A DNA stretch of 43,174 nucleotides from Acephala macrosclerotiorum (Eukaryota > Ascomycota > Leotiomycetes > Helotiales > Mollisiaceae), in NCBI GenBank assembly GCA_014904845.1, contig MU119570.1:1162-44335 (forward strand), written 5' to 3'. Each line of letters starts with the position of its first letter. The first letter of the stretch is position 1. Below are positions 1 to 11,300 of the stretch, piece after piece. Below the pieces are notes generated by a model. It saw only the letters and a list, made by a program, of their open reading frames with translations. It made no database searches and had not been told where the DNA came from. The translations under genes and the position numbers were made by a program.

Positions 1-184
1 TATTTATTATTTATAATTTTAAAACGAATTTCAATTTTAAAAAATTTCGTGATAATATTAAAAATATAAATATTAATTTGAAAATTATATTAATAAAAAT
101 TTACAATTCGATTAATTTAATAAAAAAATATTACATTTTATTAAAACGTATATATAATATATTATTTCGAGAATTTTTCGATTT

Positions 185-2480
185 ACAAAAAAAAAAGCGA
201 TTTCAAATAACGATTAAAATAATCAATAATACAACGAGATTGAACAATATTATTTTTATATTTTTTATTTTCAATGTTTACTTTCGAATATTACAATAAA
301 ACGCGCTTGTAATATCAATTATCATTAGAGTTAAAACGATAAAAAATGTAATAATCGCAATTCGAGAATATTATATTATTTATTAAATTAATAACGTTTT
401 ATGAATAAAAAATAATTTACAAAATTATTATTTGATCGATTTATTTTTAAATTTAAACGTATTTATTTGAAAAAAAAACAAAAAATAGAAAAAATTGTAT
501 ACGTTTTTAATAATAAATAAAAAAATATATTAATTACAATTATCAAATAAATCAAAAAATTTTTATAGTATTACAATAAAATTATTCTATTAAAATTTCA
601 AATAATTCGAAAAATAATTAAAAAATTATTTATTAAAAAAAAATTTATTAAAAAATTTAAATTTAAAATTAAACTTTTCTAAAAAAAATTCGAAAACAAA
701 AAAAAATATATTTAATTTATTTTATTCAATCAAAAAAACTTTATATATTTCAAAAAAAAATTTATATTTATTTCAAATTATAATAAAAATCTTTTTTTAT
801 ATTTTTAATTTCAACGAATATATTTATATAATAATTTATATAAATATAAAAATTTTTAAAATTTATTTAATCGAAAAAAAAACTAAAAATAAACAATTAT
901 TTATAGATTTTTACACTAAAAAAATTATTATTATTTTAAATAATTCGTTTATAGTTTTTCGTAAAAAAAAAAATTAATAAATTAATCACGAAAAAAGTTT
1001 TTAAATTAATTTTTAATAATTTGAAAAAAATTAACAATTAACGAATTTTCAATTTAAAATTAATAAACGAAATTAAAAGTATAAAAATAGTAATTTTATA
1101 CGAGAAATCTCATTTTGTAATTCAAATATTTAATAATAAAAACAAAAAAATAATATTAATTTAATTTTCGATTATTTAATATATTAATCAACGAATTATT
1201 ATTATTTTAATTTTATTTTTCAAATTTAAAAAAATTAGTTTTTATTTGAAAAATATTATTCAAATATATGTATAATTAATAATTTTATTAATATATATTA
1301 TTTTCGTTAAATTTTCGAAGAAAATAACGAATAAATTTTTATTGAATATTGTTTTCAAAGTAGTTAAACCTTTCTACGAAATTTCGAAAACGAAAATATA
1401 TTGGTATAGAATGTATAATATTTATTATAAAAACAAATTTTCGATAAAATTTTCAATTTTCGATTTTTATTTATTTATTATAAAAAATAATTATATTTTA
1501 TTCGAAATAATCGATATATAAATCGATAATATATTTATTTTAAAAAATTAAATTTTTATAAAACTAAAAAACTTTGAATTATAAAAAATTAAATTATTAA
1601 TTAAATTTATAAAGTTTTTTATATTAAATACTTTTTTATTATTTAATGAATATAAATTAACAATAAATAAAATTGGAAATAGAATTGTATTTTTATAAAA
1701 AGAATAAAATAAACGTTTAAATTTAATTAATTTGAAATCAAACTTTTATAAATAAATGTATTTCGAGTAATGTATTTAAAAAGTATATATTAATTCTATT
1801 TATCAATCGAAAATTGTATACGATATATCGATGGTAATTTAATATTAATATTTTGAAAAAAAGTAAATTATAATATTGAATAAACGATTATAATAATAAA
1901 TAAATAATTTCAATCGTAAATTTTAATTTTTTTATTTAAATTTATATTTAATGAAATTTTTCGTTTTTGTAAACAATTCTTTTACTATAAATAAAAATTT
2001 CAATTCGTAGATCGAATATATCGTTATTTTTAATAATAAAACTTATAGTAATAAACAATTCAATTTATAAAGTAATTTATTCTATTGAAATTCAACGAAA
2101 TACAAAAAAATTACTCGTATTATTTTAATTTTTGAATTATATATAATAATAATAAAAATCAATATAAAAATTTCGATTTTTATTATTTTTAATTTTATTA
2201 TAAAACGATTTAAATTGAATCCAATTTTCGTAATTATTTATATCGATTTTTTTTTTTTTTATAAGTATATAATCAAATTTAATACTACTAAAAAAAAACG
2301 TTTTATAATCGATATTATAATTATTAAATAATCGTATAAACACAAAAAACTTTTAAAAATTCGATAAATTACTAAAAATAGTAATTTAATTAATATTATA
2401 ATTAAATTTAATATTAATAAAATATTTGAATTATTTGTTAATATTAATCATTTTAATATCAAAATACAAAAATAAATATA
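185..2480 (+). pseudogene. copia pol pseudogene: integrase C-terminus, reverse transcriptase, RNase H
   Basis: Conceptual plus-strand reading, interrupted by TAA/TAG stops and frame changes. At about 185-295 it resembles the fungal copia integrase end (usual form QMAVKAINDTAG then VFGAYPRM; here QITIKIINNT and FIFNVYFRI). Around 1490-1545 it resembles the RT active-site region, normally QTDDTLFLA. The second aspartate is now Asn (GAT AAT at 1525-1530) and the Gln before it is a TAA, both explicable as C-to-T or G-to-A changes. At 1930-2480 the RNase H region is recognisable: VFVNNSF for the usual VFTDGSF, KITRIILIFELY for KRVTRSVLASELY, and KKKRFIIDI for KRLMVDI. The gene is non-functional. 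The minus-strand ORF at 2137-2343 is the shadow of this RNase H region. Confidence 0.75.
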
Positions 2481-3610
2481 ACGTCTCGAAATTTAAAAAT
2501 CAATTAACGAAAACGAAAATAATAAAAAAAGTAATTATTAAAAAAAACAATATTAAAAAAAAAAACATATAATTATTATTTTAATATTTTTAGTATTTTT
2601 CGATATTTTTAATATTTTTAAAAATAAAACTTTCGATTAATTCGAAAATTATAAATATCGAATTTAAAATTTTTTTTTTAAATCTAATTTAATCAATTAA
2701 ATATTATAACACGTAATAGCGATTAATTTACGATCAAATTTCTTTTTAATATTTGATAGCGAAATAACGTATTAGTAATCGCAATAATATTTTTTTTTAT
2801 ATTTGGTTTACGAGTTAAAAAAAGTATTTTTTTTTAAAAAAAAAATTATTAATATTAATTCAATTATATAATTATTTAAACGATCAATTAAATAATTTTA
2901 ATTATAATTTCTATTGTTTTTAATAATAATTGTTTTAATATCTACTTTTTAATTTTACGTTTACTTTATTTAATTATATAAATAAAAAAATGTCTTTTTT
3001 AAAAAAAAATAAACAAAATTGAATTATTAATATTAAATTAAAATTTTAATATTTCGTAATTTGTTTTTAAACGTTTTAACAATTTACAAATAATTACTTT
3101 ATTTAAAAAACTTTTAAAAACAATTTTATTAAAAAATTTTCGATTTTTTGTTTTATTAACAATTATAATTAAAATATAAAAAATATAAATTTAATAAATC
3201 AATTCAAAAAAACGTACAAAATTTACAAATTTAATTTTAAAAACTAATAATTATTATTTTATTAATTAATCGATTTTATTTACGTAAACAATTATTAATT
3301 TTATAAATATTATATAAATAAAAAATTTTTAACGTAATTGTAATTCAAAATCGAATTTTATTATAAATTTTTAAAATATTCAAAAAAAATAAAATTATAA
3401 AATTTAAAAATAAAATTAAAAAATAAAAAAATATTTAATTTTAAAAATAAATATTTTTACTATTAAAAAAAGCGTTTTAAAAGTATTTATACTTGGTATT
3501 TATATAATCAAAAGTATAAAAAGACTTTTAAAAGACTTATAAAAAGCAAAGTAATATATTTATATAATAATTATAAATTTTGTAATATTAATTTATATAA
3601 AATGAAAAAT
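2481..3610. other. A+T-rich tract downstream of the copia pol remnant, no gene
   Basis: No coding frame is supported. It should hold the 3' untranslated region and 3' LTR of the copia element to the left. From about 3600 single-copy-like composition resumes. Confidence 0.4.
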
Positions 3611-4037
3611 TGTTAAACGCGATTTCATTCAATTGAAGTATTTTGACGCATAATTTGTATGCAAAAGTACATAAAATAATGAGCGCTAATTAAGCGAATC
3701 TCTTTTGCTTAGTGTTGAGACATGTCTCACCGGACGAAAAGATAGTCGCATCACTTTATGCCGCAATCTCCGTACCTTCGACGCCGCAAAGCCTTATCAG
3801 GCGACTGGATCCGACGCATCCAATGGTATACGAACGTTGATGCCACCAGGCTACGCCCCACTCCTGCTTGCATTGTTCTCCATCATGACCATAAAGAACA
3901 TTTGATGATTCTTAGCTGTAGGATTTGGAGGGGTTCTATCATCTGAAGATCGGCCGAACCATTTGCAGCGCAACAAGCTTACCTTTCGCAACAAGTCTTG
4001 ACCTTTAGCCTTCTCTTCAGAACCTACAGCCTTTACG
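3611..4037. other. Upstream region of the membrane-protein gene
   Basis: Normal-composition DNA between the repeat edge and the start codon at 4038. Two overlapping plus ORFs of 62-66 codons (3705-3905 and 3758-3946) have no recognisable domain. The stretch probably contains the promoter and 5' untranslated region. I see no clear TATA or CCAAT box. An unrecognised upstream exon cannot be excluded. Confidence 0.35.
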
Positions 4038-6055
4038 ATGCCGCTATCGTGGTTCAGCTACAATATCTCGAGGCCATACCCATATCGCTGGTTTACGCCC
4101 ATGTCCCTCGTTTTTGGAACGATATTCCTTGTTCTCTTCTCTGTACTAAATGTCATGTCCAATGGCTACAACATGGAGTGAGTTTTCTGTGGGCGTCTCT
4201 GAGTTCAAAGATTGAAGGCTGTTCTAGAGTTGTGTATACCTCGGATCCTAATTCCACCGTCTCGGAACGTTTGTGGTTTGATGGTTTGAAGGGGGCGTCG
4301 TATTTTGCTAGCAAAGTATGTACCTCGCATACTTCATCCTTACCAAGAACAACACGTTTCCTACTCCCCTTGAACTCGTACAGAGATTGTTCGTGCTCTT
4401 TCGACATTACTCGCTGACAAATTTCTTTGCCTGATTTGGTTGCTGCCGTTGGATGTACCCTATTGGGACCATCGCACGGGCTTTCATTGTTAACTCTTTT
4501 CTCTCCTTCAGGTGAAGCCAACTTGCCAACCGCAAGCTCTTGCGGTCAATACTGGTCAGTCATTGATCTGAAATAAACTCTGTTTATCTCTATACTCATC
4601 GCTTCAGTCTTTTCGACCAATCAAACAGGTCTCACACACACCATTAAAAGCATTTATCAGACTAATGGCAGCACTTCCGCCATTGCCTCATCCTTGATAT
4701 ATCTCAACAATGTCTTCGAGAATTGTACAATCAACTATATCATACTGAATCTCGAGGCAGAAGATCGTACGGTCAACCAATGTGCTGTCTCCCAATGGGG
4801 CGCTGACCTGACTGTAAGTTAGCGTTTTTGAGTAAGGAAGATAATGCTGAATAAGAATCAACAAGGCTTCCTCAACATGTAGCTTTTCCAACAACGGGAT
4901 GGTAAAAATCAATATTACCACTGCATACAATCGTGTTCCCGAGACTGCTGGATTATTTCGCTCGGGTTTGTACTCTTTCATACAACAGGACCCTCAAACA
5001 AGAGCAAGTAGTTGGTGGGGAGAATCATTACTGTATGTCGACAGACTCCAAATGTCTTCTTCTTGACGCCCATGGTATATGACTAAAGTCGAAAAAGATC
5101 AATGGATGGCTGGATATCTCAAATGCGATGGAGGCAGACAGACGCGCCACTATTATTGCAACCCAAGGCAATGTCATCAGAAAAGGGGTACTATGTAAGA
5201 ACTTGACTTCAAAATTCGGGGGGGGGGCTTTACTCATGCACCCTAGTCCTCACCCCGAACTCATCTATAGAAGACATTACCAACCAGAGCTTCTTTGATA
5301 TCGGCTTTCGCTTTACACACGAAGGTTTGAACAGCGACGGTAACTCAATGACCGGTAACGACAGTAGCACCTTCCCAGGCCTCATTGCCAGCCAGGAGTC
5401 CCCAAATATGTGGACTCAAGCCTCCACTCTTGCCAAGGTCTTCTACTCATCCATCCTCATTGGCTTCGGACAGTCTGACTCTCCTACTTCCAATATCCTC
5501 CTCAACGCTACTACGTTGGCCACTTATTCAGAGAGAATGCCAACAGTTCTCACGTACGAGAACGCTTACAACGCTCCGCCGGGGCCTGCAAATGGTACTT
5601 ATGCCAAAGAAGGACACTTGACAGGGTCATTGGGGGCAACGCCTTCTGTCATCGCAACCCAGTATCTGTGCCAGATCCCAGTGCGGAGATCGTGGGGCTC
5701 GCTCTTCGTTGCGGTTTTGCTTGCGGATTTGGTGTTCATGCAGACCGCGTGGAAATTGCTGAACTTAATCACGACACAAGTCTTGTTGAAGAAGCATCCA
5801 GAAGGTGAATTTCTGTCTCTTTTCTCGCGAGCGACATCCATCGTCGAGGCTTTGTAGTTTCCAGTCTATTTTGGTCATGACTAACGTTCGTTCTTCGTAG
5901 CGAACTTCTGTTTGGGCTGCAGAAATGGGAATGCTAGTAACTTTGAGCTCGAGGACGTTAGCATGAAAAAGGATTTGTCCGGCGATACGGTGGCGGGGGT
6001 TGCGAGTGAAGTGGGGTCGCCTCGCCTCGAGAATTCCCAAACGCCTTTGCTTTAA
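4038..6055 (+). CDS. Fungal-specific two-TM membrane protein, uncharacterised family, 8 exons
   Basis: Proposed exons: 4038-4177, 4228-4315, 4512-4554, 4608-4813, 4866-5036, 5089-5194, 5247-5804 and 5901-6055, giving about 488 residues. All junctions keep frame. Introns are 50-196 bp with GT-AG ends; intron 7 has a CTAAC branch site. The start was chosen because it opens a typical N-terminus for this family: a short SRPYPYRWFTP segment, then a membrane span at about residues 22-44. A long presumably extracytoplasmic region follows (CQPQ motif; ENC, LTPNSSIEDI and THEG segments; several N-glycosylation sequons). A second span lies at about 400-425 just after a YLCQIP motif, then a short polar tail with a CLGC motif. 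From memory, many ascomycetes encode paralogues of this architecture without known function. Intron 5 has a weak donor (GTCGAC), while a better GTATGT 4 bp upstream would break the frame, so one exon boundary is uncertain or a splice site is damaged. A run of ten G lies in intron 6. Confidence 0.8.
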
Positions 6056-6543
6056 AGTTCGGCATAGAGTCTGAGGACCAACAGCGCAACGAACATCGGA
6101 TGATTAGGACCCCACCATTATGTACCCCGTGCCCCTAGGGGGGCAGGGAATCTAAACGAGAATGATTTTCATCCTTTTGACATAGTCTTTGTATGCTTCT
6201 CCGTCGTACCCGCGAAACAGCAACAAGCCTATTCTTTCATAGACGTTGATACCAAAGTCGCACTTCGTGAGAATGAGACAGTAGCTTGATCTGGAATAGC
6301 AGAACCTGAAAGCTACATTGATCATCAAAATCCTCCTGAAACGATGGATCCATCCATATAAATGGGATATCTGGGTGCTCACGTAAACTTCGCACCTTGC
6401 CGACCAATTGCGACTCGGAGGGGTTATGTTTTGATGATTCGGATATCGGAGGACCTGACTTTTCGATTTGCGAAGGACGCTGAGTTGCAACAGGAGCACT
6501 AGACGAGATAATTCTGCGATCCTGCGAAATATTTAAGGCGTTT
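6056..6543. other. Spacer downstream of the membrane-protein gene, weak opposing ORFs
   Basis: Contains the 3' flank of the upstream gene. A minus-strand ORF (6152-6499, 115 codons) overlaps a longer ATG-less minus frame open from 6695 to a stop at 6237-6239, about 152 codons. That frame is Ser/Pro/Glu-rich at first and ends in a more globular-looking stretch. It could be a terminal exon of an unrecognised minus-strand gene. No domain was recognised, so no gene is called. Confidence 0.3.
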
Positions 6544-7041
6544 ATGTTTTGTAGTACCGAGCTGAGTGTTCGAGAGGGTTCTAGAACCTCAGACTCTGAG
6601 GGTTGTGCTGCCCAAGGTTCATTTGACGGGAAGATGGCAGCAGCTAAGACATCTCCTTCGAGATCATTTGTGCGTAGTCGATCTCCCCAAAGCGGTCAGG
6701 GCCGGCCAGAGCATAGTCAAGACTGTACTTTCACTAGTCCCTCTAAGATAACGCAAATTTTGAAGATGATCTCGAGACTGTTGGAAGCCCACGACCAAGA
6801 AAGGAGACGTTCATCTCGCCGAACTCTTGATGTTTCAGTATCTTTATGCTGGCCGTTCCTTGAAGATCCACACCAAGGAGGGCAAAAGGTCAGCTTCCCA
6901 ATGCCCAGCGATATACCTACCATTGGTACATACGCCTCTTTTTCGCTACAAGAAATTAGCATGGGGTCTCAAATGATGCTTATGAGTCGAGAAGCCGAGC
7001 TCTTTGAAAGCTCTCTTGACTACTCCCAAGACATGTTTTAA
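6544..7041 (+). CDS. Hypothetical protein, 165 codons, Ser/Arg-rich, doubtful
   Basis: Longest ATG-initiated ORF in this part of the island; the frame is open from about 6487. The product is rich in Ser, Arg and Gln, with no membrane span, signal peptide or domain that I recognise. A middle segment (about residues 75-95: LLEAHDQERRRSSRR) is highly charged. The opposite strand is also partly open, with a 152-codon ATG-less frame at 6237-6695 and an 81-codon ORF at 6717-6962, so which strand is coding, if either, cannot be settled here. It may be a lineage-specific gene, a fragment of a degraded gene, or chance. Confidence 0.28.
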   Translation: MFCSTELSVREGSRTSDSEGCAAQGSFDGKMAAAKTSPSRSFVRSRSPQSGQGRPEHSQDCTFTSPSKITQILKMISRLLEAHDQERRRSSRRTLDVSVSLCWPFLEDPHQGGQKVSFPMPSDIPTIGTYASFSLQEISMGSQMMLMSREAELFESSLDYSQDMF

Positions 7042-7640
7042 GAGCTCAACTCCCCATGAAACGGTAAATTTAGGGCGGGATTTATACATACTAGACTCTT
7101 GCTAACCCTGCCAAGGCGGGAAGTGTATCTTTTTCTAGAAAAGCAAGTTTGAAACGCGAAAAAGTAGCGTAAGCTATCCTCCACGAATGGGTGTCTGTCA
7201 GGACTCTTCCCTTAACCGTGTTTTTTGAATCCCAAGTGCAATTGTTATGCAAGTTGAGCAGTAACAAGACGCTAGGCCCTCATAAGAAATGTGATGCTCA
7301 TTGCAACTAAGGCCATCTATGTCGTGCCCCCACATGTCCGGATGTGCTGCATAGATCTTCCTCCCTGTAAAATGGGGAGCAAATTCAGCGTTTGGTGAAA
7401 CAGCAATGATTGCAACATGAAAGGGTTTTGGCGAAATGCATTCGTAGCAGGGATAACTAGGGAAGTTGACAGTGTTTTGAGGTCTATTTAATGGAGAAGG
7501 TGCCGATGATGGGCTGAGGAAGGAGTTCTATCAGCAGGCAGAATTGAGGCCGCAAGGCTACCAATCAGCTTCTGCCACGCTCATTCCGGACAGTCGCGTT
7601 ATGCTGTGCTTCTAGGCTGAAAGAGAGGCTGCGGGTCAGC

Positions 7641-7645
7641 CAATA
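7641..7645 (+). promoter_or_regulatory. CCAAT box
   Basis: CCAAT in plus orientation about 150 bp before the TATA box, a usual distance for fungal promoters. No experimental evidence; the partner gene is not identified. Confidence 0.3.
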
Positions 7646-7790
7646 ATTGTATGGTCAGGAAGCTACAGGACACTGCATGAAAGCCCTTCACATCGTTGGA
7701 CTTTGAAGGCAGTCATCCTCGAGATGGACACTCACGCGAATGATTCCAGCATCGAGGAGTAACTCGAACGGGAAGCTTCCCGACTGCGCA

Positions 7791-7800
7791 TATATAAATA
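7791..7800 (+). promoter_or_regulatory. TATA box (TATATAAATA)
   Basis: A strong consensus TATA element in normal-composition DNA, so not simply a by-product of A+T richness. The following 60-80 bp read like a fungal 5' leader, but no long ORF follows. It suggests a promoter for a small, spliced, decayed or non-coding transcript. Confidence 0.4.
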
Positions 7801-8250
7801 ATGCCGCCACATTCAACAATACTTCGATTCTTTGACACTCACAGCAAAAGTTGGATTATAATAGTTGCAAATGATTCAGAATCTTTAATGTCCTAGCCTT
7901 GCCTGGATAACCTGGACTCTCCGATCATCTTAAGAGTTGTGTGTGTCCGTACTAACGTAACCGAGGAAGAGGGAGCACAATGAGGAATGTGTGGGGAAGG
8001 CTTGGGAAGTCGAGGAAGCAGTCGAAGTCAAGACTTTCCAGCAAAACCTGGACGCCAATGTGTCTCATGAGCTGGGACATGAGCAACAGATTTCAATTGA
8101 GATTGACGGAGCATGCTGCAGGGTCATGACCTTTGCAGTAGAGGGGAGAGGATTCAGAGGGTTAGGTAGTGGACTACCACTAAAGTCATACTCAACTTTT
8201 TTTTTCGCTGATTCTGTTTTAGTGTTTGGACGTGAGCAGCTGCCGCCTTA

Positions 8251-8345
8251 ACCTGAGCCGAGGGTAAGCATTTTCTGAGCATGCCTGAGTACGTCCTGAG
8301 CAACCTGAGCACACGGTAGAATTAGTTTGAGTATGCGCTGAGAAA
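8251..8345 (+). repeat. Degenerate CTGAGC(A) direct-repeat cluster
   Basis: Six to seven irregularly spaced copies of a (C/T)TGAG(C/T) core within about 95 bp at the right edge of the gene island. Copies include CTGAGCC, CTGAGCA, CTGAGTA, CTGAGCA, CTGAGCA, TTGAGTA and CTGAGAA. Spacing is not constant, so this is a motif cluster rather than a clean tandem array. Confidence 0.45.
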
Positions 8346-11300
8346 CTATTTTAGCTTCTACAAAGACTTGTTTCAGCTCCTTTAATACTCGATTACACTT
8401 TCTTTATTTTGTTTTTAAGTACAGATCCTATTTTGACTCTTTTGCGACCGAGATTTTCTCGAGCTATTTTTAGATCTATATTCGCTTATATATACGTAAT
8501 AAATATATTAATCTTATTATTTCACAATGTCTTATTAATGTTTATAAAATCGATTTTATAAAATACGAATTTCAATAATATTTGATTTTCTTTTTTTTGC
8601 ATTTGTATATTTTAATACTATTTTTTAAAGCGTAGATTCGCTTGAGAATTTTAATGCGAATACTTTTATTAATACTCTTTGAATTCCACTTTTAAAAGTC
8701 TATTATTATTCTATTGAACTATGAATTTATTAAAACAAAGTTTTTTTTTGTAGAGATTTATATCGTATATAATTATATTTTAATTATACGAACTATATAC
8801 TATTTTACTATTGTTTTTATTATTATTGTTTTCTTTTTACAATAATTAAATTTATCGTTCAAACGATATATATAATACGAAATAACAAAAATATTTAAAT
8901 AAAATATTTTTTGTTTTAATTATTACTTTGAATTATTAAAATTTGATTTTTAACGTTTTAATATTAAAAATGATTTTTTAATTATTTAATAGAAATTAAT
9001 AACGCACAAGACTTTTTGTTAATTATAAATACATTGAATCAATTGATAATAATCACAAGAAAATCGAGTATTAATTAAAAGACAATAAAACTAATAAAAA
9101 TAAATAAAAAAACAAATAAAAATTTAATTAATTACATTTTTTTAATAAAAATACAATATATTAAAATAAATTAATTAAAAGATTTCGAACAATTTATTGT
9201 ACAACGTATTGTACTAGTTATTTTTCAAAGTTTTAATCTATTTTCGAACGAAATAATACTTTTTTAATATTGTCGATTAAATCGAAATCGAAATAAAATT
9301 CGACTTTTTATAATATTTCTAAGTTCAAATACAAAAAATATTATTAATAATAGACTTTTCTACGTATTTTTAAATAGCGATTCAAAATACGAAATCTTTT
9401 TATACATTTAAATAAACGTAAATAAATTTTTTTTTTTCACGTAATCGATATTATTCGACGATTGTCAATTTCTAGTAATTAGAAATCTCAATATAGTATT
9501 ATATTAATTTCAATATTCTTTTAAAGCTCGTATAATATAGATTAATACTATGTGTATCAATTAAAAAAATTCAAAAAAATAAAACGAACAAATAAACAAA
9601 ATGAAATCTATATATTAAAAAATAAATAAAATTGTAATTTGATTTGAATTACAATATAAAAACAATAAATACGTTAATTAGATTTCTTTTCAATATTAAT
9701 AAACTTGAAAACTTAAAAGTATTTTATAATTCGATTTTAAAAATTGTTTTTTAAAAAATTGTTACGATTTAATATTCAAAGAATACTTTGTCGTTACAAT
9801 ATATTTATACGTGCGATTATACTAGTAACGAGTTTGAATTCTTTAGAAAATAGATTTAATACGAGAAATCAATATTTATTATAGTAAATATTCGATACGT
9901 TGTAATATTTTTCGAAACGCTTTTAATATTATTAATTGAAATTACGATTTTTTTTCAAAAACATTTAAAAATTTGAATTATAATCAATTTTTTATTATTC
10001 GATATTAAAATTCAAATATTTTAAAATAGAGAAAAAATAAAAAGTCTCGATTTTTTTTTTAGTAGTTTTCTATTGAAATATAAAACAAAACTATATAAAA
10101 ATTTTCGCAATAAAATATACGATTTTTTGAGTTTATTAAATAATAATAAATAATAAAAAAACTTTTTAATCGATTATAAACGCGATTTCAAGAAAGTATT
10201 TATAGATTTAATTTAGTTTTTTGTAATTATTGAATCGAATTTTAATATTTTTGCGATGTTTTAAATCAAAAATTTAATTACAAAAAACTTGTTATTATAA
10301 ATCTTAAATTAAACAGATTTTTTTATTAGTATAATAATAAATATAATTTAAAACGCAACGAGAAATAGTATTTTATAAATTATATTCGATATTAATAGTA
10401 TTACGATTTTTATTAGTATTATATATATTAGTACGATTATATCGATATTAGAATCTATTATTGAGTATTTGCAAAGCGATATAAAGTATAATACAAAAGT
10501 ATTTTACGATTAATAAACTTTTTTTTGTTAATTTGAAAAACAAAAAACCGTCGATAGAAAATCTTTTTATCATTTTTTTTACAAAAATTGATCAAAGAAA
10601 ACTTTTGAACTTTCGAACAAATTTTGCAATTAATAATAATAATTTTCTATATTTTTTTGCGATTTTGTTACGAGTTTATAATTTTTTATTCGTATTATAT
10701 AAATAGTTACGACGCTATATCAATACGGATTTCTTAGAATATAAATTATTTCAAATAAAAAAAAATATTCATTTTACTACAAATTATTATAAAAAATAGA
10801 AATTGATCGATTTATTATTAGAAACAATTGATGTAATTTCAATTTATATTTAAATTGAAAATTTAATATGTATCGTTTTAAATTGTTTTGTATTAGTTAT
10901 ATTTCGTCGTCAAAGAAACTATTTTCTAAATATAAATAAGATTTTTATAAATAGTTTTATAAATAATAAAACGATAAATAGTTTTAAAAATAAAAAGTAT
11001 ATATTAAAAATTTTCGAGTTTTATTGATATTAAATTTTAGAAATATTTAAAATTAAATTTATTTAAATTTTACTATAAGTATTTCAAAAAATACAATATA
11101 ATAATTGTATAATTACAAATAAATACAATATTGATTTACTATTTTCTAGAATTTGAAATAATAACTTTAAAATACTATATTTAAAAATAATAAAATTAAA
11201 AAATACGTAAATTTAATTATACAAATTATTTATTTTGAATACTTTGTAATATTATCGTAAATATACAAAGTGCGTAATAAAGCGAGAAAATTTAAATACT

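Larger units (their letters stand above)
1..3610 (+). mobile_element. RIP-degraded Ty1/copia retrotransposon, 5' part outside the window
   Basis: A very A+T-rich tract whose plus strand reads, with interruptions, as the end of a copia-type pol gene in the order integrase, reverse transcriptase, RNase H. That order is what separates copia from gypsy. The 5' LTR, gag and most of integrase lie left of the window. Pol homology fades near 2480. The remaining 1.1 kb should contain the 3' untranslated region and 3' LTR, but I could not delimit an LTR because no second copy is in the window. The element A LTR is not found here and the integrase C-terminus differs from that of element A, so this is probably a distinct family. 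Composition changes abruptly near 3610. Confidence 0.75.
7042..8250. other. Promoter-like intergenic stretch with no convincing gene
   Basis: Normal-composition DNA. It contains a CCAAT box at 7641, a perfect GGAAGCTTCC palindrome at 7771-7780 and a TATA box at 7791. Downstream, the first ATGs reach stops almost at once (ATG at 7871 gives five codons). An ACTAAC branch-point-like motif is present near 7952. An 86-codon ORF at 7991-8251 has no recognisable features. Confidence 0.35.

Noticed and set aside
78..299. 73-codon plus ORF as a small gene
   Set aside because: It is an open piece of the copia integrase C-terminus in a RIP-degraded element.
2137..2343. 68-codon minus ORF
   Set aside because: Antisense shadow of the decayed copia RNase H region; Lys/Asn/Ile/Phe/Tyr composition typical of A+T-rich chance frames.
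3998..4521. 139-codon plus ORF and 122-codon minus ORF at the start of the gene island
   Set aside because: The plus ORF runs across exons 1-2 and introns of the membrane-protein gene, in a frame that is right only for exon 2. The minus ORF is its shadow. The spliced model explains the conserved protein better.
7991..8251. 86-codon plus ORF as a gene
   Set aside because: No domain, no signal peptide, and a low-complexity end; length is within chance for this composition.
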